NCBI GenBank assembly: GCA_944739405.2
Contig: OX123183.2
Span: 125,387,279-125,451,278 of the forward strand
Length of the DNA: 64,000 nt
From: Euclidia mi
Lineage: Eukaryota > Arthropoda > Insecta > Lepidoptera > Erebidae
Direction of reading: 5' to 3'
Below, piece after piece: positions 38,425 to 48,864 of this stretch (the first letter of the stretch is position 1; every line of letters starts with the position of its first letter). Under the pieces are notes generated by a model. The model saw only the letters and a program-made list of their open reading frames with translations. It was not told the origin of the DNA and made no database searches. Made by a program: the position numbers and the translations under genes.

Positions 38425-41400
38425 CCTCCACCCCTCCGCCTCTTACAAGGCAATTTAAACCACTGCGCCAGAGCCCAGGATCTGCTCCTCCAAAGCCTGG
38501 CGCAGTGGTCAATTAATGTCGCCATCGCCGCCGAGCCGTATTTCATCCCCCCCAGAGACGATTGGGTGGGGGATCTTGACGGCTCGGTGGCCATCATCAC
38601 TAGGGCCGCCGCCGGCACCCCCTCCATGGAGAACATCTCCCGAGGGAGGGGGTGTGCCGCAGCACAAATTGGCAACACGGTTGTGGTGGGCGTATATTTT
38701 TCCCCCAACCGTTCTCTCGCCGACTTCGAAGCATTTATGCTTGAACTTAGCGTCGTCGTCGCTCGCAGCCGCCCTCGCGACGTGCTCGTCGCCGGGGACT
38801 TCAATGCCAAATCTTCGGCTTGGGGTTCCACGGCCACGGACGCGAGGGGCGAGCTGCTGGAGCAGTGGGCCGTCGAGAACGGCCTGCTCGTCCTCAATCG
38901 GGGGACGGTGCACACGTGTGTGCGTCAGCGGGGCGGGTCCATTGTGGACATCACGTTTGCGAGCCCCGCACTAGCACGCCGTGTCCAAGACTGGCGCGTC
39001 GTCGAGGAGGCGGAGACGTTGTCGGACCATCGTTACATCAGGTTCGACGTCTCCGCCGAAACAGTCATCTCCGACGCGTCAGCACGAAGAGCCCCGATCG
39101 GGGGCGGTCCGCGCTGGGCCATCAAGAGGATGAATCGGGAGGCCCTCCTGGAGGCCTCCATCGTAGAGACCTGGTCCCAATCACTGACCGGGTCTGAAGA
39201 CATCGAGATGGAGGCCGAGTGGTTCCGGAGGGCAATGACCAACATCTGCGATGCGGCGATGCCAAGGGTAACTAACAACTTACCCAGACGCCGGGTGTAC
39301 TGGTGGAGCGACAACATTGAGCGCTTGCGCAACTTTTGCGTGCACGCGCGTCGCCAGTACACCCGGTTCCGGAGGAGGCGTCGCCGCTCTCCCGATTTCG
39401 AAGACAGGGAGGCGGAGCTTTATGAAGAGTACAGAGCGGCCAAGAAGAGGCTCAACGTCGAGATAGCGCGGGCCAAAGAAGAGGCCCGCAGTGAGCTTTT
39501 GGGGACTCTGGACCAAGATCCGTGGGGGCGTCCGTACCTTATGGTGAGGGGCAAACTTCGCCCTTGGGCGCCCCCGCTCACCCAGAGTCTCCGGCCGCAG
39601 GTTGTGGAGGATGTGGTGGCCGCTCTGTTCCCTTCAAGGGCGGAGCACCCTCCTCCGCCGATGGCTCCGCCTTCCATGGCGACCAGCGCGGACGCGGACG
39701 ACGACGCGGTTCCTGAAGTGACCCGGGTCGAGCTTCGAGCGGCGGTGTTACGCATGAAAAACACCGCCCCAGGGCCCGACGGCATTCCAGGCCGAGCGTG
39801 GGCCCTGGCGATAGCCGAGCTCGAGCCCCGACTCATTGGGCTCCTCAACAAGTGTTTGGAGGAGGGCCGGTTTCCCCGACTTTGGAAAACGGGGAAACTG
39901 GTCCTGATCAAGAAGGAAGGGCGCCCGGCGGACAGTCCGTCCGCCTACCGGCCCATCGTATTGCTGGACGAGGTCGCAAAGATGTTCGAGCACGTCATTG
40001 CTCAGCGCCTCGTCCAGCACATGTCAACAGTGGGGCCGGACCTGGCGGACGAACAGTATGGTTTCCGTCGAGGGCGCTCTACAATAGATGCTATTCAGAG
40101 AGTGAGGAGCCTGGCGGAGGACGCAGTTTCCCGGGGCGAGGTGGTTCTGGCGGTGTCGTTAGACATCGCCAACGCGTTCAACACCTTGCCCTGGAGTGTC
40201 ATCAAGGCGGCACTCATTTTCCATCGAGTGCCGCTGTACCTCCGCCAAATAGTCGGGGCATATTTAAGTCAGAGATTTGTTGTGTATCCGGGTCACGACG
40301 GTTGGAGTCGGCGAGAGATGTCGTGCGGTGTTCCACAGGGGTCGGTTCTCGGCCCCCTCCTGTGGAACATCGGATACGACTGGGTGCTGCGGGGTGCGCT
40401 CCTCCGTGACGTCGGCATCGTTTGTTATGCCGACGACACTCTAGTCACGGCTAGGGGTAAGTCGCACCGGGTGGCGGCCATACTGGCGACCGCTGGGGTC
40501 GCACATGTTGTGAGTCGCATCCGGCGATTGGGCCTCGAGGTGGCCCTTTCCAAATCCGAGGCCATTTCTTTTCACAGGCCTCGGAACAGGCCACCTGCGG
40601 GGGCCCACATAATGGTGGGAGGGGTCCGCATCGGCGTCGGGACCAGCCTAAAATACCTGGGGCTCGTTCTCGATAGCCGATGGGACTTTTACGAGCATTT
40701 CAAACGCTTGGCTCCCAAACTCCTAGGGGCAGCGGCAGCGCTTTCTAGGCTGCTGCCCAACTTGGGGGGGCCAAGCGCCTCCTGCCGGAGGCTCTACGAA
40801 GGAGTCGTGCGGTCGATGGCCCTGTACGGATGTCCCGTATGGGCCGATCACCTGACGGCCCGCAACGTCAAGGCGCTTCGCGCACCGCAGCGCGCCTTGG
40901 CCGTCAGGTTAATAAGAGGATACCGCACGGTCTCCTTCGGAGCGGCGAGCCTCCTCGCCGGATGCCCGCCCTGGGACCTGCAGGCCGGGCTATTGGCGTC
41001 GTTATACGTATGGCGCCAGGAAGCTCGGTCACGGGGTGAGGTACCCGCGCCTCGTGAGATAGAGGCGCGGAAGACCGAACTCCGCCAGGTCCTGGTGGCG
41101 GAGTGGACTCAAAGTTTGGTGCACCCCAGCGCAGGGCAGGCGATTATCGACGCCGTAAGACCCAATTTAAAGGAGTGGCTAGAGAGGCGACATGGCGCCC
41201 TCACCTTCCGGCTTACGCAGGTGCTTACCGGCCATGGGTGTTTCGGCCGGTTCCTGCACCGCATAGGCCGGGAGGAGACGCCCGGCTGTCATCATTGTGG
41301 AGACCGCCGCAACCCAGTAGAGGACACGGCGCTGCACACACTAGCGGATTGCCCCGCGTGGGCTACGCAGCGTCGCGATCTAGTTGCGGCGGTCGGTAAC

Positions 41401-41595
41401 GCAGACCTCTCGCTTCGGGCTGTGGTCCACGCCATGGTCCGGAGCGAGACTTGTTGGAACGCCGTCGCCTCGTTCTGTGAGACAGTAATGTCAAGCAAGG
41501 AGGCGGCGGAGCGGGAGAGGGAGCTCGCGCGACCTCTCCCCATCCGTAGAGCCGGGCGTCGCCGGAGGGCGTATAATGACCTCCGGCCACCATAA
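38422..41595 (+). CDS. SART-B ORF2: AP-like endonuclease and reverse transcriptase (S10)
   Basis: This is an intact 1057-aa protein. The N-terminal AP-like endonuclease carries NLNHCARAQ, EPYF, GDFNAK, SIVDITF and SDHR. The RT carries NTAPGPDGIPG, SAYRPIVLLDE, YGFRRGRSTIDAI, VSLDIANAFN, GVPQGSVLGPLL and CYADDTLVT. The C-terminal C-x2-C-x12-H-x4-C is followed by an Arg-rich tail. All catalytic residues expected for the family are visible. Minor private changes include VPLYLRQIV and HRPRNRPPAG where other copies have VPPYLR and HGPRNRPPAG. The protein should nick telomeric DNA and copy the element RNA in place, priming at the poly(A) end. ORF1 directly upstream is intact, so both proteins can be made from one RNA by coupled translation. 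Confidence 0.94.
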   Translation: MPPPLRLLQGNLNHCARAQDLLLQSLAQWSINVAIAAEPYFIPPRDDWVGDLDGSVAIITRAAAGTPSMENISRGRGCAAAQIGNTVVVGVYFSPNRSLADFEAFMLELSVVVARSRPRDVLVAGDFNAKSSAWGSTATDARGELLEQWAVENGLLVLNRGTVHTCVRQRGGSIVDITFASPALARRVQDWRVVEEAETLSDHRYIRFDVSAETVISDASARRAPIGGGPRWAIKRMNREALLEASIVETWSQSLTGSEDIEMEAEWFRRAMTNICDAAMPRVTNNLPRRRVYWWSDNIERLRNFCVHARRQYTRFRRRRRRSPDFEDREAELYEEYRAAKKRLNVEIARAKEEARSELLGTLDQDPWGRPYLMVRGKLRPWAPPLTQSLRPQVVEDVVAALFPSRAEHPPPPMAPPSMATSADADDDAVPEVTRVELRAAVLRMKNTAPGPDGIPGRAWALAIAELEPRLIGLLNKCLEEGRFPRLWKTGKLVLIKKEGRPADSPSAYRPIVLLDEVAKMFEHVIAQRLVQHMSTVGPDLADEQYGFRRGRSTIDAIQRVRSLAEDAVSRGEVVLAVSLDIANAFNTLPWSVIKAALIFHRVPLYLRQIVGAYLSQRFVVYPGHDGWSRREMSCGVPQGSVLGPLLWNIGYDWVLRGALLRDVGIVCYADDTLVTARGKSHRVAAILATAGVAHVVSRIRRLGLEVALSKSEAISFHRPRNRPPAGAHIMVGGVRIGVGTSLKYLGLVLDSRWDFYEHFKRLAPKLLGAAAALSRLLPNLGGPSASCRRLYEGVVRSMALYGCPVWADHLTARNVKALRAPQRALAVRLIRGYRTVSFGAASLLAGCPPWDLQAGLLASLYVWRQEARSRGEVPAPREIEARKTELRQVLVAEWTQSLVHPSAGQAIIDAVRPNLKEWLERRHGALTFRLTQVLTGHGCFGRFLHRIGREETPGCHHCGDRRNPVEDTALHTLADCPAWATQRRDLVAAVGNADLSLRAVVHAMVRSETCWNAVASFCETVMSSKEAAERERELARPLPIRRAGRRRRAYNDLRPP

Positions 41596-41840
41596 GTTGC
41601 CAGCGGGCGGCGGCACCGTGGGGCCGCCCGCCGTCCGCTGGGTCCGAGAGACGGCGTTGTGTTCCGCGCACGCCTCTCGTAGCAGTAGCTTTGTTGTCTT
41701 ACGTTGCTTGTAAGTATGACAGATGAATGAGGTAATGTCTTACGACATTTAAGTTAATTTGAGGAGGAAAGCTTGTAAAAGTTTGAATGTGTGCGTGATG
41801 TATGTTTTCCGTGGATGGATGCATGCGAGAAGGTAGACGG

Positions 41841-42066
41841 GGCCCGCCGTGTCTGAGGCGGGCCAACTCAGGCGGGGTCACAGATGTTATGCAACGCAGT
41901 ACCTGTGGCCTCGCTGTTAATGGGATCGGTTAGCGGAACACCATGGGGGTTTTAGTGGGTAGTCCCGAAGCTTCTCAACGGGGAGTCCCACACTCCCCCT
42001 AGGCTGACACTTCGGTCTCAGTCTAGGGGGGTTAGCTCGTAAATTGTAGTTTCCTCCATGAGTCAC
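41841..42066 (+). promoter_or_regulatory. SART-B 3' RNA structure (S10)
   Basis: Hairpin 1 is GGCCCGCC (41841-41848) with GGCGGGCC (41857-41864). Hairpin 2 is GCGGGGTCACAG with CTGTGGCCTCGC (one G-U pair; CCCCGC in S2). Then comes GGTTTTAGTGGG. Hairpin 3 is CCCCCTAGGCTGA against TCAGTCTAGGGGG. The closing stem is CATGGGGG (41942-41949) with CCTCCATG (42053-42060), 6 nt before poly(A). Confidence 0.65.
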
Positions 42067-42076
42067 AAAAAAAAAG

Positions 42077-42143
<67 letters not shown>

Positions 42144-42145
<2 letters not shown>

Positions 42146-42187
42146 TTAGGTTAGGTTAGGTTAGGTTAGGTTAGGTTAGGTTAGGTT
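42144..42187 (+). repeat. Telomeric (TTAGG)n tract
   Basis: About nine units follow the S10 poly(A). The last GGTT belongs to the target duplication of S11. Confidence 0.95.
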
Positions 42188-42197
42188 CGCCGACGAC

Positions 42198-43104
42198 CGG
42201 GCACGCCACGATAGTGGCGGTAAGTCCCGTGGTTGATGAGTGGTTGGAGAGACGTCACGGCGTCCTCACCTTCCGGTTGACTCAAATCCTTACCGGCCAT
42301 GGTTGTTTTGGCCGGTATTTGTGGAGGATAGGCCGGGAGGAAACGCCCGGATGCCACCATTGTGGCAGCAGCCGCGACCCTGTCGAAGACACGGCGTTGC
42401 ATACTTTGGCGGAATGCCCAGCTTGGGCATCGCAGCGCCGTGATCTGGTCGCGGCTCTGAATACGGTTGTCCTCTCGCTCCCGGCCGTAGTTCTGTCTAT
42501 GGTCCGGAGTGAGAGGTCTTGGAACGCCGTCGCCTCTTTCTGCGAAGCAGTCATGCTGAGCAAGGAGGCGGCGGAGCGGGAGAGGGAAATACATCGCCCT
42601 CTCCCCAACCGTAGGTCCGGGCGTCGGGGACGTCGAACTAGAGACGACCTCCGACCACCGTAAATTTATTGCCTGCGGACGGTGAGCGCTGGGGCTGCTC
42701 CCTGTCCGCCAAAAGGCGGGAGGCGGCGCGTGTCCTCGCCGCCTCCCAAGTAGCTTTGTGAGGTGATGGATGCCAGAAGTTTGATGTATGCAAGAAGTTT
42801 GATGGATGATTGCGAGATCATAATGAGACGGGGCCCGCCAACACCAACGGCGGGCCAATCCCGGGCGGGGTCGCGAGAAAGTATGCAAATCGCGAATCGC
42901 GTGACCCCGCCAACATACGGGACCCGTAGGGACACCGCGGTGGTTTTTAGTGGGTATGCCCCGAACGCCTTTAGGGGAGAGCCTCCACATACCTCCTCCG
43001 CCAGTCCCAAGCCTAGCCGTTCTAATGGCTGGGTTGGCGGAGTTGAGATGACTCATAAGGAGAGTTTTACCACCGTAGTGAACAAAAAAAAAAAAAAAAA
43101 AAAA
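42198..43104 (+). mobile_element. Short SART-A' copy S11, nested in the start of S12
   Basis: It starts CGGGCACGCCACGATAG, the same breakpoint as S8, and ends with 21 A. A 14-bp duplication GGTTCGCCGACGAC flanks it (42184-42197 and 43105-43118). It encodes only the ORF2 C-terminus, open to 42663. Confidence 0.92.
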
Positions 43105-43118
43105 GGTTCGCCGACGAC

Positions 43119-44724
43119 ACCCTCGTCACTGCAAGTGATAAGACGTACCGGGCGGCGGCTATAAGGGCGACCGCTGGGGTCGCACAAGTCGTTGGTAGGA
43201 TCCGGCGTTTGGGCCTAGAGGTGGCCCTGTCCAAATCCGAGGCCATTTGTTTCCACGGGCCTCGGAATCGGCCACCCGCAGGGGCCCACATTATGGTAGG
43301 AGGGGTCACCATCGGCATCGGGACGAGCCTAAAATATCTCGGGCTCGTACTCGATAGCCGATGGGATTTCCGTCAACACTTCAGACGCTTGGCCCCCAAA
43401 CTTCTCGGGGCGGCAGCAGGATTGTCACGACTGCTGCCCAATCTCGGGGGGCCAACCGCCTCCTGCCGGAGGCTCTACGAAGGAGTCGTGCAGTCCATGG
43501 CCCTTTATGGGGCCCCGATATGGGCGCACGACCTGACGGCCCACAATATCACGGCGCTTCGCGCACCGCAGCGCGCCGTGGCCGTCAGGTTGATACGAGG
43601 CTACCGCACGGTCTCCTTCGAGACAGCGAGCCTCCTAGCCGGATCACCGCCCTGGGATCTGGAAGCTGAGCTGCTGGCGTCACTCTATACATGGCGCCAG
43701 CAAGCCCTGGAGCAGGGCGAGAGACCGGCGCACCGTGACATCGAGGCGCGTCGGTCGGAGCTCCGCCAGGTCCTAGTGGCGGAGTGGAAGGCACGACTTG
43801 TGCACCCCAGCGCCGGGCACGCCACGATAGTGGCGGTAAGTCCCGTGGTTGATGAGTGGTTGGAGAGACGTCACGGCGTCCTCACCTTCCGGTTGACTCA
43901 AATCCTTACCGGCCATGGTTGTTTTGGCCGGTATTTGTGGAGGATAGGCCGGGAGGAAACGCCCGGATGCCACCATTGTGGCAGCAGCCGCGACCCTGTC
44001 GAAGACACGGCGTTGCATACGTTGGCGGAATGCCCAGCCTGGGCATCGCAGCGCCGTGATCTGGTCGCGGCTCTCAATACGGTTGTCCTCTCGCTCCCGG
44101 CCGTAGTTCTGTCTATGGTCCGGAGTGAGAGGTCTTGGAACGCCGTCGCCTCTTTCTGCGAAGCAGTCATGCTGAGCAAGGAGGCGGCGGAGCGGGAGAG
44201 GGAAATACATCGCCCTCTCCCCAACCGTAGGTCCGGGCGTCGGGGACGTCGAACTAGAGACGACCTCCGACCACCGTAAATTTATTGCCTGCGGACGGTG
44301 AGCGCTGGGGCTGCTCCCTGTCCGCCAAAAGGCGGGAGGCGGCGCGTGTCCTCGCCGCCTCCCAAGTAGCTTTGTGAGGTGATGGATGCCAGAAGTTTAA
44401 TGTATGCAAGAAGTTTGATGGATGATTGCGAGATCATAACGAGACGGGGCCCGCCAACTCCAACGGCGGGCCAATCCCGGGCGGGGTCGCGAGAAAGTAT
44501 GCAAATCGCGAATCGCGTGACTCCGCCAACACACGGGACCCGTAGGGACACCGCGGTGGTTTTTAGTGGGTATGCCCCGAACGCCTTTAGGGGAGAGCCT
44601 CCACATACCTCCTCCGCCAGTCCCAAGCCTAGCCGTTCTAATGGCTGGGTTGGCGGAGTTGAGATGACTCATAAGGAGAGTTTTACCACCGTAGTGAACA
44701 AAAAAAAAAAAAAAAAAAAAAAAA
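43119..44724 (+). mobile_element. SART-A' copy S12, 5'-truncated at the YADD box
   Basis: Its first ten bases, CGCCGACGAC, sit at 42188-42197 next to TTAGG and were duplicated when S11 entered. The remaining ORF2 frame starts within the catalytic box, reading F-A-D-D at the junction, and runs about 390 codons to the TAA at 44279. Next come the A-type 3' UTR and 25 A. There is no palm or endonuclease, so it is inactive. Confidence 0.9.
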
Positions 44725-44748
44725 GGTTAGGTTAGGTTAGGTTAGGTT
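44725..44748 (+). repeat. Telomeric (TTAGG)n tract
   Basis: About five GGTTA units between the tail of S12 and S13. Confidence 0.95.
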
Positions 44749-45657
44749 CGGGCACGCCACGATAGTGGCGGTAAGTCCCGTGGTTGATGAGTGGTTGGAG
44801 AGACGTCACGGCGTCCTCACCTTCCGGTTGACTCAAATCCTTACCGGCCATGGTTGTTTTGGCCGGTATTTGTGGAGGATAGGCCGGGAGGAAACGCCCG
44901 GATGCCACCATTGTGGCAGCAGCCGCGACCCTGTCGAAGACACGGCGTTGCATACGTTGGCGGAATGCCCAGCCTGGGCATCGCAGCGCCGTGATCTGGT
45001 CGCGGCTCTCAATACGGTTGTCCTCTCGCTCCCGGCCGTAGTTCTGTCTATGGTCCGGAGTGAGAGGTCTTGGAACGCCGTCGCCTCTTTCTGCGAAGCA
45101 GTCATGCTGAGCAAGGAGGCGGCGGAGCGGGAGAGGGAAATACATCGCCCTCTCCCCAACCGTAGGTCCGGGCGTCGGGGACGTCGAACTAGAGACGACC
45201 TCCGACCACCGTAAATTTATTGCCTGCGGACGGTGAGCGCTGGGGCTGCTCCCTGTCCGCCAAAAGGCGGGAGGCGGCGCGTGTCCTCGCCGCCTCCCAA
45301 GTAGCTTTGTGAGGTGATGGATGCCAGAAGTTTGATGTATGCAAGAAGTTTGATGGATGATTGCGAGATCATAACGAGACGGGGCCCGCCAACTCCAACG
45401 GCGGGCCAATCCCGGGCGGGGTCGCGAGAAAGTATGCAAATCGCGAATCGCGTGACTCCGCCAACACACGGGACCCGTAGGGACACCGCGGTGGTTTTTA
45501 GTGGGTATGCCCCGAACGCCTTTAGGGGAGAGCCTCCACATACCTCCTCCGCCAGTCCCAAGCCTAGCCGTTCTAATGGCTGGGTTGGCGGAGTTGAGAT
45601 GACTCATAAGGAGAGTTTTACCACCGTAGTGAACAAAAAAAAAAAAAAAAAAAAAAA
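44749..45657 (+). mobile_element. Short SART-A' copy S13
   Basis: It begins CGGGCACGCCACGATAG straight after GGTT and ends with 23 A. Its small variants (ACGTTGGCGG, CCAACTCCAACGG, GTGACTCCGCC) match S12 rather than S8 or S11, so it derives from a different source yet has the same 5' breakpoint. Confidence 0.9.
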
Positions 45658-45666
45658 GGTTCGGGC

Positions 45667-46275
45667 CCCCCCCGTGGGATCTCCACCTTGTCGTGGTGGG
45701 GGGGCTCAGTAACCGTGGATTGGTCACCCGCGGTGAAGCTAAGAGGGATCCAGGAGGGGACGCTCCGCGTGGGCTTGGAGGGGCCTGCGCAGGATGCGTC
45801 CAACGGTGCGGGTGCGGGGGACAGTTCTGTCTGTCCCTCGCAGTCGGGTGCGGTCGCGGGAGGAGAGGCGTGTCGGTGTTGCGTTGCCGCGCGCCCTATC
45901 TCCCGCGACCAAATGGGGGCGCACCATTCGATGCGTCGCGGTGGGGCCGCAGAGGAAGAGGAGATGCGGTGTTGCGTTGCCGTCCTCCCTATCCTCTGCG
46001 GCCGCTGGGCGTTTTGGCGGCGGAGTCCAACACCTTAATCCGTCGCCAAGGGGGTTTTGTTCGGGGCCCGCCTGACCATCTGGCGGGCCAATACCCGTCG
46101 GAGGGTGGCGACGAGTGCTTTGGTGATGCCCCACCCTCCGACACATGGGTACATGGCGGATGTCGAGGTGGTTTTTAGTGGAAACACCACATACTCCGGC
46201 TCTTATTTCCCCCAAGAGTCGGAGATCCGAAGGGATTTTCCACCTCGTAAAAAAAAAAAAAAAAAAAAAAAAAAA
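45667..46275 (+). mobile_element. U4: full-length U element, subtype a
   Basis: It begins with the C-run and GTGGGATCTCCACC and ends CACCTCGT plus 27 A. The flanking GGTTCGGGC occurs before it (45658-45666) and after it (46281-46289), a 9-bp visible duplication. Confidence 0.87.
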
Positions 46276-46333
46276 GGTTAGGTTCGGGCGTGAGGCACTC
46301 CATGATAAGTGAGTGCCTCACGCCCGAACCTAA

Positions 46334-46364
<31 letters not shown>

Positions 46365-46427
46365 CGAGGTGGAAAATCCCTTCGGATCTCCGACTCTTGG
46401 GGGAAATAAGAGCCGGAGTATGTGGTG
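46185..46427. repeat. Near-perfect foldback of U4 3' end, poly(A) and TTAGG
   Basis: The left arm (46185-46300) is the U4 3' end, 27 A, GGTTAGGTTCGGGC and GTGAGGCACTC. The right arm (46311-46427) is its exact reverse complement apart from one extra T (28 T). The 10-bp spacer is CATGATAAGT. GTGAGGCACTC is a piece of SART ORF2 that lies just upstream of where S14 resumes (46429). Confidence 0.93.
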
Positions 46428-48241
46428 CTCCATACCTCCGCCGTATAGTCGGGGATTATTTAAATGAGAGAAATATCGTCTACCCGAGTCATCTCGGTAT
46501 TAGTCGGCGAGTTATGTCGTGCGGTGTTCCACAGGGGTCGGTCCTCGGCCCCCTTCTGTGGAACATCGGCTACGACTGGGTGCTGCGCGGTACGCTCCTC
46601 CCTGGCGTGGGTGTCACTTGTTACGCCGACGACACCCTCGTCACTGCGAGTGATAAGACGTACCGGGCGGCGGCTATAAGGGCGACCGCTGGGGTCGCAC
46701 AAGTCGTTGGAAGGATCCGGCGTTTGGGCCTAGAGGTGGCCCTCTCTAAATCCGAGGCCATTTGTTTCCACGGGCCTCGGAAACGGCCACCCGCAGGGGC
46801 CCACATTATGGTAGGAGGGGTCCGCATCGGCATTGGGACGAGCCTAAAATACCTGGGGCTCGTACTCGATAGCCGATGGGATTTCCGTGAGCACTTTGGA
46901 CGCTTGGCCCCCAAACTTCTAGGGGCAGCGGCAGGATTATCGCGACTGCTGCCCAATCTGGGGGGGCCAACCGCCTCCTGCCGGAGGCTCTACGAAGGAG
47001 TCGTGCGGTCCATGGCCCTTTACGGGGCCCCGATATGGGCGCACGACCTGACGGCCCACAATATCACGGCGCTTCGCGCACCGCAGCGCGCCATGGCCGT
47101 CAGGTTAATACGAGGCTACCGCACGGTCTCATTCGAGACAGCGAGCCTCCTAGCCGGATCACCGCCCTGGGATCTGGAAGCTAAGCTGCTGGCGTCACTC
47201 TATACATGGCGCCAGCAAGCTCTGGAGCAGGGCGAGAGACCGGCGCACCGTGACATCGAGGCGCGTCGGTCAGAGCTCCGCCAGATCCTAGTGGCGGAGT
47301 GGAAGAGCAGACTTGTGCACCCCAGCGCCGGGCACGCCACGATAGTGGCGGTAAGTCCCGTGGTTGAAGAGTGGTCGGAGAGACGTCATGGCGTCCTCAC
47401 CTTCCGGCTGACACAAATCCTCACCGGCCATGGTTGTTTTGGCCGGTATTTGTGGAGGATAGGCCGGGAGGAAACGCCCGGATGCCACCATTGTGGCAGC
47501 AGCCGCGACCCCGTAGAAGACACGGCGTTGCATACATTGGCGGAGTGCCCAGCCTGGGCATCGCAGCGCCGTGATCTGGTCGCGGCTCTTGATACGGTTG
47601 TACTCTCGCTCCCGGCCGTAGTTCTGTCTATGGTCCGGAGTGAGAGGTCCTGGAACGCCGTCGCCTCCTTCTGCGAAGCAGTCATGCTGAGCAAGGAGGC
47701 GGCGGAGCGGGAGAGGGAAATACATCGCCCTCTCCCCAACCGTAGGTCCGGGCGTCGAGGACGTCGAATAAGAGATGACCTCCGACCACCCTAATTTAAT
47801 TTAGTGCCTGCGGACGGTGAGCGCTGGGGCTGCTCCCTGTCCGCCTAAAGGCGGGAGGCGGTGCGTGTCCTCGCCGCCTCCCAAGTAGCTTTGTGAGGTG
47901 ATGGATGCAAGAAGTTTGATGGATGCAAGAAGTTTGATGGATGATTGCGAGATCATATGTAGACGGGGCCCGCCAACACCAACGGCGGGCCAATCCCGGG
48001 CGGGGTCGCGAGAAAGTATGCAAATCGCGAATCGCGTGACCCCGCCAACATACGGGACCCGTAGGGACACCGCGGTGGTTTTTAGTGGGTATGCCCCGAA
48101 CGCCTTTAGGGGAGAGCCTCCACATACCTCCTCCGCCAGTCCCAAGCCCAGCCGTTCTAATGGCTGGGTTGGCGGAGTTGAGATGACTCATAAGGAGAGT
48201 TTTACCACCGTAGTGAACAAAAAAAAAAAAAAAAAAAAAAA
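46290..48241 (+). mobile_element. SART-A copy S14, 5'-truncated, with rearranged 5' end
   Basis: ORF2 is open from 46429 (PPYLRRIVGDYL, residue ~604) to the TAA at 47794, 455 codons, including CYADDTLVTA and the C-terminal CCHC. It has no palm start or endonuclease. A complete A-type 3' UTR and 23 A follow. GGTTAGGTTCGGGC (14 bp) flanks the unit (46276-46289 and 48242-48255), so the foldback segment 46290-46428 entered together with S14. Confidence 0.85.
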
Positions 48242-48406
48242 GGTTAGGTTCGGGCGGGGTGCGTGTCAGAAACCTCCGCGTGGTGCACCCCGGGCAACGT
48301 GAGTAGCAAGTTGCTACTCGCGGCTAATTCTGACAGTGGGCGGACGGTGGGTCGAACTCCGACTACCGTCCGGTTACCAACGCGTAATCCCGACTCTTTC
48401 GGGACC

Positions 48407-48864
48407 GCGGGTCCTCGGGCTGCGAGCAAGACAAGCTCTCTAAAAAATTACCCGGAATTGGGGGTCCTTCGGGGCCCCGCTTCCACCCGTTCCCGTACGG
48501 CTCCTTTTGGGGTCTTGCGGGGACACTTGGGCGGGCGGGCTCGCTTCCTGCGCCTTTTGTGGGTTGCGGGCATGGTCGAACTCCGACCACCGTTCGGTCA
48601 AAACGCGTTAGCAGGGGGCTTTTTGGCCTCCTGCCCGCGGGTCTTCGGGCTGCGAGCAAGACAAGCTCACTAAAAAATCACCCGGAATTGGGGGTCCTTC
48701 GGGGCCCCGCTTCCACCCGTTCCCGTACGGCTCCTTTTGGGGTCTTGCGGGGACACTTGGGCGGGCGGGCTCGCTTCCTGCGCCTTTTGTGGGTTGCGGG
48801 CATGGTCGAACTCCGGCCACCGTCCGGTCAACGCGTTAGCAGGGGGCTTTTTGGCCTCCTGCCC
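48407..48864 (+). repeat. 5' UTR tandem monomers of S15 (2 units)
   Basis: Units start at 48407 (one change, GTCCTCGGG) and 48637, with a degenerate start at 48865. Confidence 0.9.

Larger units (their letters stand above)
35102..42143 (+). mobile_element. SART-B copy S10, complete with both ORFs open
   Basis: The native 5' end GGGGTGCGTGTCAG follows TTAGG directly. There are two 5' UTR monomers, ORF1 of 672 codons, ORF2 of 1057 codons, a B-type 3' UTR and about 77 A with a single G at 42076. Total length is about 7.0 kb, close to the size reported for SART1. It is one of two copies in the window that look competent. Confidence 0.93.
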
